Origin: an uncultured Akkermansia sp.
Lineage (GTDB): Bacteria > Verrucomicrobiota > Verrucomicrobiia > Verrucomicrobiales > Akkermansiaceae
Reading direction: 5' to 3'
DNA length: 16,760 nt
Assembly (NCBI GenBank): GCA_904501955.1
Contig: CAJGCY010000043.1
Span: 1-16,760, forward strand
This document shows, one piece after another, positions 5,252-12,492 of the stretch (within the stretch, counting starts at the first letter, position 1; the number at the start of each line of letters is the position of its first letter). The position numbers and the translations under genes were made by a program. The notes under the pieces are model-generated. The model worked only from the letters and a program-made list of their open reading frames with translations. It ran no database searches and was not told where the DNA came from.

Positions 5252-7263
5252 GCATTCACCACATCCTTGAGGGGGAGGATGATGAAGCCGATGCCGTGCA
5301 TATCACTGCTTTCACTGACGTGGGTAGACTCATAAATGATGCCCACGTGCTCGGCATCCACCATGGCGATGCAGGAGTAGCCCCAGCATTCGCGGGAATC
5401 ATAGACGAGCCCCTTGTTCCACGTGTTGCCCTCATTGCGGGAGGCGCGGAGGGTCATGGTGTTGCGGAAGCGGACGGGGGAGTTCGGGTGCGAGTAGAGC
5501 AGCAGGCGCCCGTACTCAGGGGACTGCACCGCCACGAGCGAGGCTTGGCAAGTGCAATCTTGCAGGGCTTTGAGGTGGGTGGCATGGGGCTGCCAGGTCT
5601 TGCCGAGGTCGCGAGTGGTGAAGATGGCGCGCTTGCCTGTGCGCTGCTCATTGCGGCAGGTGAGCATGAGGGAGCCGTCCGCGAGCTCCACCACTTGGCA
5701 CTCGGAGGAGCGGAAAGGCACACCCTCACCATAATGCCACGTTTTGCCGTTATCCTTGGAGTAGCAGATGGTGCTTTGGCTGGGTTCCTTCTTCTTGGTA
5801 TCCCAGATTTGTGCGGGGAACACGAGCACGCCCTTGCTTGTGCAGATGCCGCAACCGGGGCCGGCGAGGATGAGCGTCCACGCGTCCTTTTTGATTTGTT
5901 CCGTCACGTTGACGATATCGCTCCAAGTCTTGCCGTCATCATCACTGTACACCATCTCCCACTGGCCGGTCTTGGCGGGATCCGTGCCGGTGGTGGAGCA
6001 GCGAATGCTGGGGCCGCGGTTGAAGTGGCAGGCGAGCGCTTGCATCCAAATGCGGCCGGTGGTAATATCTTGCAGGATGCAGGGGTCGCCGCAGCCATTG
6101 GCAGCACCGGGGCCGGCATCCATATTCACGGTGGGCAAGCTCCAGGTCTGGCCGCCGTCTTCGGAGCGAACCACGGCCACATCAATATCCTCACACAGGT
6201 CATTTTTGTTGCGATAGCGGGCGTCAAAGCAGCCGATGAGCGTGCCGGCTTGCGTGCGGATGAGCCCCGGAATGCGGAAGCTGACGCATGCTCGAGACTC
6301 CCCCCCGCGCACGGGGTTGAGCACCTGCTCCCCCGGCATGGCAAGGAAGTAACCGACGCGCTGCTTGATTTCAAACTGCACGTCCGAGCATTGTTTGCCC
6401 CCCACCAGCAAGCTCGGGCTGTGGAAGCGCACCTCCGCGCCCACTTTGGCCGTGGCGGAGGGGGTGGCATCCACCCACAAGATGTTTTCGCCGGGTTGCA
6501 GGGCGCCCTCGCAGTCGAAGGTCACCGAGCCGTCCGCCGCGGGCTTCCCCCTGCCGAGCACCACGCTGTTGCGGAAGGAGGAACCATCCGCATTGCCGGT
6601 GCGCAGGGTGACGGACGCGATGGCATCCGCCGGGGAAACGCGCAACTGCAGTTGCTGCACCTGCACCGGGGCTGCTGCGCCCGTGGTGGTAATTTTGTAA
6701 CGCCACACGGGGTTGATGGGGGCGCGCTTGAGCATGGGGTACACGCCGGGATTCTCCGTAGCGGTAGCAAGCACCGTCATTTTCTCGGAATTGAGCAGCA
6801 CATCATCCACCAGCACGCCCCCCTTCTCCGCCGTGGTGCTCAGCAGGCGCACAGCGGTAGTACCTGCGGGCAGCACGGCATGCACCTGCTTGGTGTAGCC
6901 CTTCACCTCCATGTCTTTGAGCTGCGCCATCTCCACCTCACCCTGCGGGGTAAGCGCCAGCAGGCGGAAGTGGAAGGGAGCCGCCTTGGTCCAGCGCTCC
7001 AGCCAGAAGCTCAGCACGGATTCCTCCGGCAGGGGTTGCTCAAAGCTCAGCAGCACGGAGCGCTCCCTGCCCCCCATGATGTGCAGGGCTTTTTTGCCGG
7101 TACGCGCCAGCTTGCCCAGCACCTCGGCATGCCCGGGTGCTGCCGTGAGAGCGCCGTACTCCGTCTGCAACTCCTGCACCGCCCCCGTGGGGCATTTTTC
7201 AAAACTTTCCGTTGCGCAGGCAAGCCCGCACATCAACATGGCTATGAATGCTCGTACTGTCAT
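5245..7263 (-). CDS. Secreted GH33 exo-sialidase (neuraminidase), 672 aa
   Basis: This enzyme hydrolyses terminal sialic acids from glycoconjugates such as mucin. It has a signal peptide (about 1-17) and an N-terminal beta-rich region (20-160). A sialidase-associated N-domain (about 185-295) comes next, then the six-bladed propeller. The catalytic set is visible by comparison with NanI-type enzymes: R330 in FRIP, a candidate acid/base D355, E521 in SSECQVVEL, R537 in TCRNEQ, a third arginine at 598 or 600, and the nucleophile candidate Y629. Asp boxes occur at SEDGGQTW (367-374), SDDDGKTW (440-447), SKDNGKTW (502-509), TRDLGKTW (550-557) and a degenerate SRNEGNTW (608-615). All key residues are present, so activity is expected. 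It is divergent from 7367-9718 across 103 bp. Periplasmic or surface location is inferred from the signal. Confidence 0.95.
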   Translation of the reverse strand: MTVRAFIAMLMCGLACATESFEKCPTGAVQELQTEYGALTAAPGHAEVLGKLARTGKKALHIMGGRERSVLLSFEQPLPEESVLSFWLERWTKAAPFHFRLLALTPQGEVEMAQLKDMEVKGYTKQVHAVLPAGTTAVRLLSTTAEKGGVLVDDVLLNSEKMTVLATATENPGVYPMLKRAPINPVWRYKITTTGAAAPVQVQQLQLRVSPADAIASVTLRTGNADGSSFRNSVVLGRGKPAADGSVTFDCEGALQPGENILWVDATPSATAKVGAEVRFHSPSLLVGGKQCSDVQFEIKQRVGYFLAMPGEQVLNPVRGGESRACVSFRIPGLIRTQAGTLIGCFDARYRNKNDLCEDIDVAVVRSEDGGQTWSLPTVNMDAGPGAANGCGDPCILQDITTGRIWMQALACHFNRGPSIRCSTTGTDPAKTGQWEMVYSDDDGKTWSDIVNVTEQIKKDAWTLILAGPGCGICTSKGVLVFPAQIWDTKKKEPSQSTICYSKDNGKTWHYGEGVPFRSSECQVVELADGSLMLTCRNEQRTGKRAIFTTRDLGKTWQPHATHLKALQDCTCQASLVAVQSPEYGRLLLYSHPNSPVRFRNTMTLRASRNEGNTWNKGLVYDSRECWGYSCIAMVDAEHVGIIYESTHVSESSDMHGIGFIILPLKDVVNAE

Positions 7264-7269
7264 AATGCC

Positions 7270-7299
7270 ATGCTACCATACCAGCCGCGGCTTCGGCAA
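7270..7299 (-). promoter_or_regulatory. Tentative promoter of the sialidase
   Basis: On the minus strand TTGCCG (7294-7299) is followed after 18 bp by TAGCAT (7270-7275), 6 nt before the ATG. The hexamers are only moderate matches. The short distance to the ATG matches the leaderless pattern of neighbouring genes. Confidence 0.35.
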
Positions 7300-7328
7300 G
7301 AAAAAAGAAACAGGCGTTCAGAAGCGAG

Positions 7329-7357
7329 TTGACAATCAATGTGTGAGCAGCTATAAT
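7329..7357 (+). promoter_or_regulatory. Consensus promoter of the 7367 gene
   Basis: TTGACA (7329-7334), 17-bp spacer, TATAAT (7352-7357): a perfect consensus. The ATG starts 9 nt later and no Shine-Dalgarno is present. This sets the start at 7367 although the frame is open much further upstream, antisense to the sialidase. Confidence 0.85.
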
Positions 7358-7366
7358 AAAAACATC

Positions 7367-9718
7367 ATGAAACTGCGTTTTCTTCCCCTGCTCTTTATGT
7401 GCACGGCAGCCGTGACTCCGGCGGAGGCTGCGGTGCCGGTGATGCGCGCCGACGAGCCTGCCGTCCAAGCGGCGGCGAACATCTTACGGCGGCAGATTGC
7501 ACTCTTGGAGGGGGTGCACGACCGCGCAAGTGCGGATGCAGCAGCCCCGGTATATAGCAAATTAGAGCAAGCCTTGGTCGGTGATGACTCGGATGAATAT
7601 TGCAAACTGCAACTGCGTTTGTGGAAAGTGGCAAAAGAACTGGAAAAGCGCTTTTTCTACGGCTCTGTAAAACTTGCTTCGGCTATGGAAAAGGCGGATG
7701 AAAAAGCGCTATTCCCGGTGCCGATGACGCCCGCTATTCTGGCTGAGATGGAGGCGCGCGCCCGGCGCTCGTTCGCGCTGCTGCCGCCATTCCAACGCAA
7801 GGGGGTGAGCGGGGGCCCGGGGTTCAGCCGCGAAACGGCTTGGAGATTCACCACGGAAGAGCCCGTAACGGATATTAACGACGCCACCACCTTTGAGCCC
7901 TACCTGCTCATGGGCTATGGGGACTCTTGGCCCACCTGTCTGAATACGCGCTATGAGCGGACGGAGGAGAGCCTCTACCGCATTACCACCGCAGTGCTCA
8001 TCCACCGCGGACAAAGCCACGTGGTGGATATTTGGGAGGATTTGAGTGGCTGCGTCACACGTGTGAGCGCCGAGCAGGAAGCGCAAGCCTTGGTGGAGCA
8101 CAAGACCATGGTGGAGAACTGGCTGCACACCCTACGCCAAGTGAACGACAGCAACAGTGCCGCTGCTGCTGCACAGCAGATGGAGGCGCAAATGCCACGC
8201 TACCGCGAACTGCTCCGCATCTTTGCCGGCATGTTGCCCTCTGATACGGTAGCAGCACGCAAGCTGAATCATCTACTGGAGGCATATATAGATGACGAAC
8301 TCTCCGAGATGAATTACTACGGCGACGCTACCTTGCCCAACGTGTTGGAAGATGTTTCACGTAACTGGGACACCCCACGGGCAACAACACAAGATTACCA
8401 ATGGGCACACCGGGCGTATCTGCAAGTGCAGGCGCAGCTGCTGGAGGGGGTGCACGACAAAGAAAGTGCCGATGCCGCTGCAGGTTATTGGCAGGATTTG
8501 ATTAACGAACTCCACGAGTTTCCCTACTGCGAGGCGGATGACTTGGAGGCTGCGTTGAACGAAAAAATAGAAAAAGAAAAAGCGCGTTTGAAGGCAGCGC
8601 ATTACTACGGCTCCACCCTGCTGGCGGCATGCTTCGGGAGCGTGACCTACGCTTACGTGCCCCAAGAGCTCACGCCTGAGGCTGCGGCAGAGGTAGAGCG
8701 GATTCTGCGCGCGAGCCTCGGCAAGCTGCCGGGAGGGCCGGGATTCTCCCGCGAAACGGCGTGGCGCACACCGGCGGAGTTCTGCACACCGCGGAATCAA
8801 GAAGACGGTAGCGATTTCTCACTGACACCGTACGAGGAACTCATCACCGAGCTCCGGATGGCGGATGAACGGCTCTACAGCCCGCTTGAAGATGCCCGCA
8901 CCGGATTCATAGATGGTAAGCTGTATGAGCGCCAGCCCATGCAAGCACTGCTGCAAGGGAAGCTGTACCGCTTCGATATTTGGTTTGACCTGACGGAGGG
9001 GCATGATGTACCCACGGAGGAGGAATACCAAGCAGCCTACACGGCCTACATCCGCCAACTGCAGGAAAAGGAGCGGCGGCTCCGCAGCGTACACGATGCC
9101 GCCTCTGCCGATGAAGCTGCCGCCTGGCTGAGCGCTCAGGAAAAACTGTGGCGGCCGAAGTACCACCCCATGACGGATAATGATGACAAGCCGGAGTGCG
9201 TACAAACGATTGCAGACCTGCGGGAGCGGATTGCTGAGCTGCAGCGGGAACTGGGCAACAAGCGCTGCTATGGCTCCTCTGCGCTCACAATTCAGCTCTA
9301 CATGCCGCGAGCCATCGACTATGCATTATACAAGCGGATGAGCAAGGGAGAAGCCCAAGCTCGAGAAGACGCGAAAATTCGCGAAACGCTGAATGCCCTG
9401 TGGTTCCGCGTCAGGCTGGATTACGTGCGCCTGCTGGGGCAACTGCTCCCGGGCATCACGGACCAAGCCTCCGCCATGGCTGCTGCCCGCAAGCTCTCCG
9501 CCACCGATGCATGGTTCTCCTCACACATCCTCCTGCTGCAACGTGAGGACATCCGCAAGCAGGTGGACACCCTGCCCATTCGCCGCCATCTCAAGCGCAT
9601 CACCAACGCCGGATTCTTCGGCTCCGTTGACCTCGCGGATATTCTCCACGAGCGCAACTCCCCCTCAGGCCCACCCCGCTACCAAGCCCCGGTGGATGAT
9701 GTGGAGCCGGCGGAATAA
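7367..9718 (+). CDS. Secreted modular repeat protein, 783 aa, unknown function
   Basis: A signal peptide (MKLRFLPLLF to about residue 21, AEA site) is followed by five copies of a helical module at about 37-106, 246-327, 351-422, 561-645 and 684-760. Each begins LxxVxDxxSAxxAA (e.g. LLEGVHDRASADAAA, 47-60) and ends in an aromatic-aromatic-G-S/D motif (FFYGS, NYYGD, HYYGS, RCYGS, FFGS). Two copies of a second domain lie between them. Each opens with GPGFSRETAWR (150-160 and 457-467) and contains DIWxDL (221-226 and 537-542). The order is module-X-module-module-X-module-module. No catalytic motif is recognised. The promoter fixes the ATG; an open frame running upstream to 6911 is antisense coincidence. 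The neighbours suggest a surface or periplasmic role tied to glycan use, but that is inference only. Confidence 0.85.
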   Translation: MKLRFLPLLFMCTAAVTPAEAAVPVMRADEPAVQAAANILRRQIALLEGVHDRASADAAAPVYSKLEQALVGDDSDEYCKLQLRLWKVAKELEKRFFYGSVKLASAMEKADEKALFPVPMTPAILAEMEARARRSFALLPPFQRKGVSGGPGFSRETAWRFTTEEPVTDINDATTFEPYLLMGYGDSWPTCLNTRYERTEESLYRITTAVLIHRGQSHVVDIWEDLSGCVTRVSAEQEAQALVEHKTMVENWLHTLRQVNDSNSAAAAAQQMEAQMPRYRELLRIFAGMLPSDTVAARKLNHLLEAYIDDELSEMNYYGDATLPNVLEDVSRNWDTPRATTQDYQWAHRAYLQVQAQLLEGVHDKESADAAAGYWQDLINELHEFPYCEADDLEAALNEKIEKEKARLKAAHYYGSTLLAACFGSVTYAYVPQELTPEAAAEVERILRASLGKLPGGPGFSRETAWRTPAEFCTPRNQEDGSDFSLTPYEELITELRMADERLYSPLEDARTGFIDGKLYERQPMQALLQGKLYRFDIWFDLTEGHDVPTEEEYQAAYTAYIRQLQEKERRLRSVHDAASADEAAAWLSAQEKLWRPKYHPMTDNDDKPECVQTIADLRERIAELQRELGNKRCYGSSALTIQLYMPRAIDYALYKRMSKGEAQAREDAKIRETLNALWFRVRLDYVRLLGQLLPGITDQASAMAAARKLSATDAWFSSHILLLQREDIRKQVDTLPIRRHLKRITNAGFFGSVDLADILHERNSPSGPPRYQAPVDDVEPAE

Positions 9719-9734
9719 TCCGCAGCCACATTGC

Positions 9735-9765
9735 GAAAAATCCGCAGTGCCACTGCGGATTTTTC
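9735..9765. terminator. Bidirectional rho-independent terminator
   Basis: Perfect 15-bp arms, GAAAAATCCGCAGTG (9735-9749) and its complement (9751-9765), around one base. The A run on the left and T run on the right let it work for both convergent genes (7367-9718 and 9831-11525). Confidence 0.9.
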
Positions 9766-9830
9766 CGACCGCCTTGCAAGCAACTGCTACTGTGTTACTT
9801 ACAAGCGGAACAAATTTTCACACCGAAATA

Positions 9831-11525
9831 TTATGGGAAGAGCGCGCGGGTGGCATCGGAAATGAGTTTTCGGGCGCGGGAGACGTCCTCGGCATGAGAA
9901 TTCCCCTTACTGCGAGCCACAGTGAAGAGGGCGGAGAGCTCGCGGTTGAGGGTGGCAATGGCAGCCTGAGCCTCGGGGGTACCGAGAGCAGCAGCGCGCT
10001 CGCGGAGAAGGCGTATTTTCTCCGCAGCTTCAATGCCATCGCGCAAGCGCTCAAAGCGGATAGAGCTCAGGCAATAGCGGTCCTGACTGGGGTACACCAA
10101 GAAGCAATCCCCCGACGGCCATTTGCCGAAATCCGTGCATTCTAACGGCTGTGAATTCCAAGAATTGTATGCCCAGCGCAGGAAACCGTCCAGCTGATTG
10201 GCAGCCACAAAGAGTCCGAGCCACTCCGCCTCCGCAGGGGGCGAGAAGGTGAAGGTATTGGGCTTTTGCGGGTGCAGGCACACATAGATGGTAGTCTTTT
10301 TGCCCTGAGCCTTGCGCTCCGCCAGCAAGTCACCCAGCACTGTATCGGCATGCGTGATGATGGGGGAGAGGTTGTACACCTCGCGCGTGAAGGCGGAGGG
10401 CTTATCCACCGCGGACACAATGCGCAGCTCCGGGGCGTACTTATCCACCATGGCCTTGGCAGCGCGAGCCATGTGGTCCGGGCGCTCATCCAGCGCAATG
10501 CAGGTTTTCTCCAGCCAGCCTTTCTCCCGCAGGTGTGCGCGGAACGCCGTGAGGAAGGGTCCCCAGGTCTCCTCCCACACGGGTTTGTTCACATCCAGCT
10601 GAATGTGCTCATACTTACCGGTGGCTTCATCCAGATAGCGCACTTTCATGTGCCACGGCACCATGGTATAGCAGGAAATTTGCTCCTTAATGCCGATTTC
10701 ATCCATCATGAAACTCACCCACGCATCGAAAGCGGAAAAATCATAGCGCCACGTGCCGTCTTTGCCCTTAATCCACTCAATATTGGAGGGGAAAGCATCA
10801 TGCGTCTGCCCATTCCACGCCTCATCAAGCAGCGTGCAGGTGATGACCTTTTGCCCGGCCTCCGCCAGCATCTGCATGTAGGGGCGCATGGCAGCAAAAT
10901 GAGCTTCACTCCACGGCTCTACATCATGAACACGCGCAATACTCTGCGGGTGTTGCCAGAGGTCCAGGTGGAACTGCCATTCACTCGGCTTGGGCAGCAC
11001 AGCGCCCTCCACCACCAGCTCCACGGGTATGCGGGCGGGCTTTACATTGAGCGAGCTCACCACCAACTCCCCGCGGTACACCCCCGGAGCGGCATCCGCC
11101 GGAATATCCACCTGCAAGAGGAACAGCTGCGGCTCATTCATCCCGATGGCAATCTCCGGCGTATAAATAACATCCGCCACCGGCTTGCCGTGAGCCAACA
11201 CAGCATCCACCCCCAGCACACCGGCGTGAATCGTGCTACGGCCATCCTCCGAACGCAAATCGCACGCGCCCTCGAGCTCCACAATCAGCGTGGATTTGTC
11301 CTCCGAGGTTTCCAAACGTGCCGCGAATTGAGCCGTCACGCGCTCACCGCGCCAGCCGCTCATGTGAATGTCCGCCGTGGCATCCTGCGGGCTCAACTGC
11401 TGCCCATGCACCATGCGCACATTGTCATGCAGAGGAGTTACATGGAAAGCGCCGTACTCTTCCGCAGAGCACAGCATGCCCGTAGCGCCGAGCATAGCCA
11501 AGGAAAGGAATTGTTGCGTATTCAT
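9831..11525 (-). CDS. Secreted GH123-like protein with DUF4091 domain, 564 aa
   Basis: GH123 enzymes are beta-N-acetylgalactosaminidases that use an Asp-Glu pair in substrate-assisted catalysis. Here a TIM-barrel-type region (about 185-400) carries the pair D346-E347 in CIALDERPD. The C-terminal DUF4091 part (about 380-500) has the familiar run FLRWAYNSWN (448-457), FGKWPSGDCFLVYPS (466-480), then SSIRFERLRDGIEAAE. Residues 1-20 form a signal peptide. Residues 25-175 form a beta-rich N-domain ending near LVVEG. ATG at 11525 is chosen; an adjacent ATG at 11528 would add one Met. An upstream in-frame extension to 11579 overlaps the ndk terminator and is unlikely. GalNAc release from host glycans would complement the sialidase nearby. 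The substrate is inferred from the family, and many DUF4091 proteins are uncharacterised. Confidence 0.85.
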   Translation of the reverse strand: MNTQQFLSLAMLGATGMLCSAEEYGAFHVTPLHDNVRMVHGQQLSPQDATADIHMSGWRGERVTAQFAARLETSEDKSTLIVELEGACDLRSEDGRSTIHAGVLGVDAVLAHGKPVADVIYTPEIAIGMNEPQLFLLQVDIPADAAPGVYRGELVVSSLNVKPARIPVELVVEGAVLPKPSEWQFHLDLWQHPQSIARVHDVEPWSEAHFAAMRPYMQMLAEAGQKVITCTLLDEAWNGQTHDAFPSNIEWIKGKDGTWRYDFSAFDAWVSFMMDEIGIKEQISCYTMVPWHMKVRYLDEATGKYEHIQLDVNKPVWEETWGPFLTAFRAHLREKGWLEKTCIALDERPDHMARAAKAMVDKYAPELRIVSAVDKPSAFTREVYNLSPIITHADTVLGDLLAERKAQGKKTTIYVCLHPQKPNTFTFSPPAEAEWLGLFVAANQLDGFLRWAYNSWNSQPLECTDFGKWPSGDCFLVYPSQDRYCLSSIRFERLRDGIEAAEKIRLLRERAAALGTPEAQAAIATLNRELSALFTVARSKGNSHAEDVSRARKLISDATRALFP

Positions 11526-11565
11526 CATGGCGGGATAAAAGGGGTGAATGGTGTTAAATGAGAAA

Positions 11566-11599
11566 GGGAGCAGTGCCACCGTTGCGGCAGCCTGCTCCC
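11566..11599 (-). terminator. Rho-independent terminator of ndk
   Basis: GGGAGCAG (11566-11573) pairs with CTGCTCCC (11592-11599). An inner TGCC/GGCA pairing extends the hairpin. On the minus strand it is followed by TTTCTCATTT. It lies between ndk and the GH123-like gene, so these are probably separate transcripts. Confidence 0.65.
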
Positions 11600-11625
11600 A
11601 TATATTGGAAATGAGAGTATGTGTA

Positions 11626-12075
11626 TCAGAACACGTTGTCGAAGAGCTCCTCCGGCTTGAAGAAGCGCTTCACCTCAGCCTCTGCGCTCTCGGGGGAGTC
11701 GGAGGCGTGGCAGATGTTGAGCATGCTGTTAGTGCCCCAATCACCGCGGATGGTGCCCTTGTCAGCCTTCATGGAGTTGGTGGGCCCGAGGATGGTGCGC
11801 ACGCGGGTAATCACACCGGGACCGGACAGCACCAGAGCCACCACGGGGCTCGTCTGCATGAATGCGGAGAGCTTCGGGAACAGGGGCTCGCCGTCAATCA
11901 CCAAGTCAATGATGTGGCCGTAGTGCTCACGCAGGATGGCGTCATCCAGCTGCATCATCTTCATACCGCGCAGGCGGAACCCCTCTGCCAGCAAACGCTG
12001 CAGGATTACACCGGACAGGTTCTTACGCACGCAATCCGGCTTGAAAAGAATCAATGTTTTTTCGTCACTGTTCAT
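11626..12075 (-). CDS. ndk: Nucleoside diphosphate kinase, 149 aa
   Basis: The enzyme transfers the gamma phosphate of ATP to NDPs through a phospho-histidine and so balances NTP and dNTP pools in the cytoplasm. The start TLILFKPDCVRKN places the nucleotide-contact lysine at K12. The active-site motif NICHASDSPESAEAE gives the phosphorylated histidine H123. Conserved GPTNSMKADKGTIRGDWG precedes it at about 97-114. The length of 149 is slightly longer than the usual 140-145. All family residues are present and it is a clear housekeeping gene. A promoter lies upstream and a terminator downstream, making it monocistronic. No Shine-Dalgarno is evident in the roughly 20-nt leader. Confidence 0.98.
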   Translation of the reverse strand: MNSDEKTLILFKPDCVRKNLSGVILQRLLAEGFRLRGMKMMQLDDAILREHYGHIIDLVIDGEPLFPKLSAFMQTSPVVALVLSGPGVITRVRTILGPTNSMKADKGTIRGDWGTNSMLNICHASDSPESAEAEVKRFFKPEELFDNVF

Positions 12076-12100
12076 ATAGAATATCAGTTTGTGTAGTTAT

Positions 12101-12130
12101 AAATTACACCCCACCCCCGCCTCTTGTCAA
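12101..12130 (-). promoter_or_regulatory. Promoter of ndk
   Basis: On the minus strand TTGACA (complement of 12125-12130) is followed after 18 bp by TAATTT (complement of 12101-12106). An AT-rich stretch with TATAAC lies a few bases further on, so the exact -10 is uncertain. Confidence 0.6.
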
Positions 12131-12224
12131 GCGCAAAGATATGCTTCATATCACCGGCAACGCATAACAGAAATAAACGGAGCCTAAAACGGTGCTGACA
12201 CTTCCGAACACAGCCATCGGCTAA

Positions 12225-12256
12225 TATCGGCTAATTTACGGCTAAATTAGCCGATA
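12225..12256. repeat. Palindromic element TATCGGCTAATTT, copy 1
   Basis: 14-bp perfect arms TATCGGCTAATTTA (12225-12238) and its complement (12243-12256) around CGGC. A further direct half-site precedes it at 12216-12225. Confidence 0.85.
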
Positions 12257-12390
12257 AAACAAGCTAATGACCCTCAGAAAAACGGCACTTTCCGCAAACG
12301 ACAAATTCCGTTACGCTATATTTATAAAAACATTGCAGCACATTCGCCCTCATTTTCAAAAAACTAACAGCAGCGCAACAAAACTTCATT

Positions 12391-12422
12391 TATCGGCTAA
12401 TTTTAAGCCAAATTAGCCGATA
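12391..12422. repeat. Palindromic element TATCGGCTAATTT, copy 2
   Basis: 13-bp perfect arms TATCGGCTAATTT (12391-12403) and its complement (12410-12422) around TAAGCC. The arms equal those of copy 1 while the loops differ. It lies 30 bp upstream of the flippase -35. Confidence 0.85.
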
Positions 12423-12451
12423 ACGGTCACACCACCACAGCGCGGATAAGC

Positions 12452-12480
12452 TTGACAAACGGGAGGTAAGAGGGCAGAAT
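12452..12480 (+). promoter_or_regulatory. Promoter of the flippase gene
   Basis: TTGACA (12452-12457), 17-bp spacer, CAGAAT (12475-12480). The ATG is 12 nt after the -10, giving a leader of about 6 nt. The GGGAGG stretch at 12461-12466 lies in the spacer, so it would not be in the mRNA. Confidence 0.65.
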
Positions 12481-12492
12481 ACGGGGCGCGCG

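Larger units (their letters stand above)
12131..12451. other. Non-coding interval with paired palindromes between ndk and the flippase gene
   Basis: No gene is supported. The interval holds two nearly identical perfect palindromes (12225-12256 and 12391-12422), an extra half-site ATCGGCTAAT at 12216-12225, and about 134 bp of AT-leaning DNA between them. The total is 198 bp from outer edge to outer edge. Confidence 0.7.

Noticed and set aside
5164..7332. A very long plus-strand open frame (722 codons) antisense to the sialidase
   Set aside because: The minus strand encodes a complete sialidase with all catalytic residues and Asp boxes. The antisense product is His/Gly/Ala-rich low complexity, typical of a shadow of GC-rich coding DNA.
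6911..7366. Upstream extension of the 7367 gene
   Set aside because: It overlaps the sialidase in antisense and crosses the promoter. The consensus -35/-10 and the signal peptide place the start at 7367.
9393..10145. 250-codon plus-strand frame spanning the end of the 7367 gene and the GH123-like gene
   Set aside because: It crosses the strong bidirectional terminator and overlaps two real genes in other frames.
10266..11561. 431-codon plus-strand frame antisense to the GH123-like gene
   Set aside because: It is a shadow of a recognisable coding sequence on the minus strand, with no promoter or family features.
12225..12422. Integron attC or replication-origin iterons
   Set aside because: No core-site motif or integrase, and too few half-sites with irregular spacing for iterons; no replication gene is nearby.
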